Shown here in pieces: positions 62,575-64,000 of a DNA stretch of 64,000 bases. Position 1 is the first letter of the stretch. Every line of letters begins with the position of its first letter. A model generated the notes under the pieces. It saw only the letters and a list, made by a program, of their open reading frames with translations, was not told the DNA's origin and searched no databases. A program made the translations under genes and the position numbers. The stretch is from JBFMFH01 sp964481395 (GTDB lineage Bacteria; Acidobacteriota; Vicinamibacteria; Vicinamibacterales; JAKQTR01). The stretch covers positions 1 through 64,000 of the forward strand of contig CAYZYG010000010.1 in NCBI GenBank assembly GCA_964481395.1, read 5' to 3'.

Positions 62575-63109
62575 CCGGCCGATGCGGGGCCTCCCGCGCG
62601 ACGAGCCGGGCCGCCAGCGTGGCGGCTTTGCGCGCGAGTTGCTCGGCGAACGTGACGTCCTTCTCCTGCAGGGCGGTCATCGCCTGGCGCACGAATCGTG
62701 TCGCGGTGTCGAACTCTGCCCGGCCGTCGGCGGTAAGCGACCGGTAGTCGATCCGATCGAGATTGCGGGTGGCCCGCTGCAGGAGCGCGCGCGCCCGTTC
62801 CTCCACCTCAGCGACGTTGGCCGAGGTCTGCAGTGGCGGCGGGGACACCGGGTCGGGCTTCTCCGGCATCGCGCGTTCCGGGACGACCGGTTTGGGGGAC
62901 GCGGGCCGCGCGGCAACCGGCTCACGCGGGGTGTCGGCGCCCTCGGGACGCGCAGGTGCAACAGGCTCGTCTGGCGTCTGCACGACGTGCGGCGGGGGGA
63001 CAGGCGTGTCGAGTGCGGGTCCCGCTGACCGTCCCCCGGCCTGTGCCGTGGCGCACGCGGTCCCGACGACCGACAGCAGCAGGGCCCCGATGCAGACGAA
63101 CCGCCTCAT
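62549..63109 (-). CDS. Proline-rich lipoprotein with a helical C-terminus
   Basis: 186 residues. Lipobox VVGTAC (Cys about 19) is followed by a Pro/Ala/Glu-rich stretch (about 30-95) and a helical region (VEERARALLQRATRNLDRIDYRSLT and LQEKDVTFAEQLARKAATLAARLV) resembling DUF4398-type envelope proteins. GGAGG precedes ATG 63109. It lies eight bases downstream of the histidine-kinase gene on the same strand, so it may be co-transcribed with it, and it overlaps the convergent TPR gene by 26 bases. Confidence 0.75.
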   Translation of the reverse strand: MRRFVCIGALLLSVVGTACATAQAGGRSAGPALDTPVPPPHVVQTPDEPVAPARPEGADTPREPVAARPASPKPVVPERAMPEKPDPVSPPPLQTSANVAEVEERARALLQRATRNLDRIDYRSLTADGRAEFDTATRFVRQAMTALQEKDVTFAEQLARKAATLAARLVAREAPHRPVSDETTPA

Positions 63110-63116
63110 GCCTCCA

Positions 63117-64000
63117 TTATGAACCTGCCGGAGGCACGCGTTCATCCTCGGCCGCCGCAGGCAGCACGATGCGAAAGACCGTGCCACGACCGGGCGACGA
63201 GTCCACTTCGATTTCACCGTCGTGCAACTGGACCGTACGGTAGACGAGCGACAGCCCCACGCCGCTCCCTCCCGATCGGGTCGTGAAGTAGAGGTCGAAC
63301 ACCTTGTTCAGGTGCTCGGGCGGAATGCCGGGCCCCGTGTCCTCCACGCTGATTTCGATCCGTCCGCTCCCGGCAGGCCTGGCCGCGAGACCGAGCCGGC
63401 CGCCATCCGGCATCGCCTGGCAGGCGTTCAGCGCCAGGTTGAGGAGCGCCTGGTGGAGCATGGCCCGGTCGGCGAACAGGGGTGCGACGCCCTTCGCGCA
63501 CGCACTGACGACATCGATGCCGGACCGCCGCGCTTCGGCGCGGATGATGGGCAGGAGGTCGTCGAACAGGGACGCGACCGGCACGATGTCGAGATCGAGC
63601 GTCTCGGGTCGGATGAACTTCAAGTACCCCTGGAGCGCCTCGTCCAGTCGCTGGAGCGCCGTCCCAATGACGTTGAGGTGATCCAGCGCCGGCGGCGCTC
63701 CGCTCGAATCCGTCGAGTCCGCGCGTGTCGGACTCCCCTCCCCGGCGACGATCTGGCGCAGCAGCTCCAGATGGATCGACATGGCGTTCAGGGGATTCTT
63801 CAGCTCGTGCGCCACGCCCGACGACAGGCGGGCAAGGGCGGTCGATCGCCTCGCCTGCCGGAGGGACGTGTCAATCGCGCGCAGATGGCCCAGCGGGCGG
63901 ATGACCAGCAGCACGCCGGAGATCGCGCCGGGATCGCGCTGCACGGCGTAGGTTCGCACGAGCAGCGTGGCGGGGCCCGCATGGCGCTCGCTCACGCGGG
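63117..64000 (-). CDS. Sensor histidine kinase, C-terminal part (cut by window end)
   Basis: The kinase core is complete: H-box GVAHELKNPLNAMSIHLELL with the phosphorylated His, N-box LLNLALNACQAMPDGG, G1 VEDTGPGIP and G2 GGSGVGLSL. Upstream residues (DPGAISGVLLVIRPLGHL) look like the end of a PAS domain, so the true start lies beyond base 64000; the GTG at 63995 is probably internal. It autophosphorylates and passes phosphate to a response regulator not in the window. Its signal is unknown. The kinase ends just before the lipoprotein gene at 63109. Confidence 0.9.
   Translation of the reverse strand, partial: RVSERHAGPATLLVRTYAVQRDPGAISGVLLVIRPLGHLRAIDTSLRQARRSTALARLSSGVAHELKNPLNAMSIHLELLRQIVAGEGSPTRADSTDSSGAPPALDHLNVIGTALQRLDEALQGYLKFIRPETLDLDIVPVASLFDDLLPIIRAEARRSGIDVVSACAKGVAPLFADRAMLHQALLNLALNACQAMPDGGRLGLAARPAGSGRIEISVEDTGPGIPPEHLNKVFDLYFTTRSGGSGVGLSLVYRTVQLHDGEIEVDSSPGRGTVFRIVLPAAAEDERVPPAGS

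Overview
The window is about 64 kb of high-GC bacterial chromosome with roughly 50 protein genes. I see no rRNA, no convincing tRNA, no CRISPR array, no phage and no transposase. It most resembles Acidobacteriota, probably a Vicinamibacteria-like lineage. The clues are a PadR regulator overlapping a very large MacB/FtsX-type permease of the acidobacterial ADOP kind, a secreted VWA protein of acidobacterial style, many secreted metallo- and serine peptidases, a BNR/Asp-box protein, and intergenic regions packed with short palindromic repeats. This placement is inference from gene style; no marker gene confirms it.

Layout. 1-9.3 kb: start of glycogen branching enzyme (cut by the window edge), PhzF-like isomerase, secreted cyclophilin, M1 aminopeptidase, membrane protein, M50 protease with CBS domains, geranylgeranyl-reductase-like flavoprotein. 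9.7-15 kb: S41 protease, DUF2975/XRE module, DinB-like protein. 14.7-19.4 kb: PadR, ADOP permease, AbgT transporter. 19.5-25.5 kb: FtsH diverging from a TerB/DUF697-like protein, then an M16 protease. 25.5-30.1 kb: FecCD-type metal/corrinoid ABC transporter diverging from a methyltransferase and NikR, with a NikR-operator-like dyad between them. 30.1-33.4 kb: DCC thiol protein, LOV-SpoIIE photoreceptor phosphatase, CIA30 protein and an atypical SDR.

33.7-37.5 kb is the most distinctive locus. It carries an MttB-family methyltransferase, a stand-alone MetH-type reactivation protein, a corrinoid protein and a homocysteine methyltransferase. Together they read as a cobalamin-dependent methionine synthase split into separate proteins, whose methyl donor is probably a quaternary or tertiary amine rather than methyl-folate. 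Nickel/metal or corrinoid uptake lies a few kb upstream.

37.8-53.7 kb: membrane phosphodiesterase with a polyprenyl synthase, BNR protein, lone oligopeptide-binding lipoprotein, S9 peptidase, an 11-heme cytochrome c fused to cytochrome b, Gfo/Idh oxidoreductase with DoxX, and ApbE. 53.8-57.3 kb: a minor-pseudopilin operon (PilW/PilV/PilX-like). 57.7-64 kb: multi-S1-domain protein, envelope proteins (beta-barrel, OmpA lipoprotein, VWA, TPR, lipoprotein), and a histidine kinase running off the right edge.

A second theme is the intergenic sequence. Several repeat families recur in both orientations: a three-palindrome composite, a 130-135 bp MITE-like element that supplies the C-terminus of FtsH, G-rich and CTACTGT heptanucleotide tandems, and REP-like palindromes. 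One REP-like element has entered a coding sequence, and others sit nested inside older repeats.
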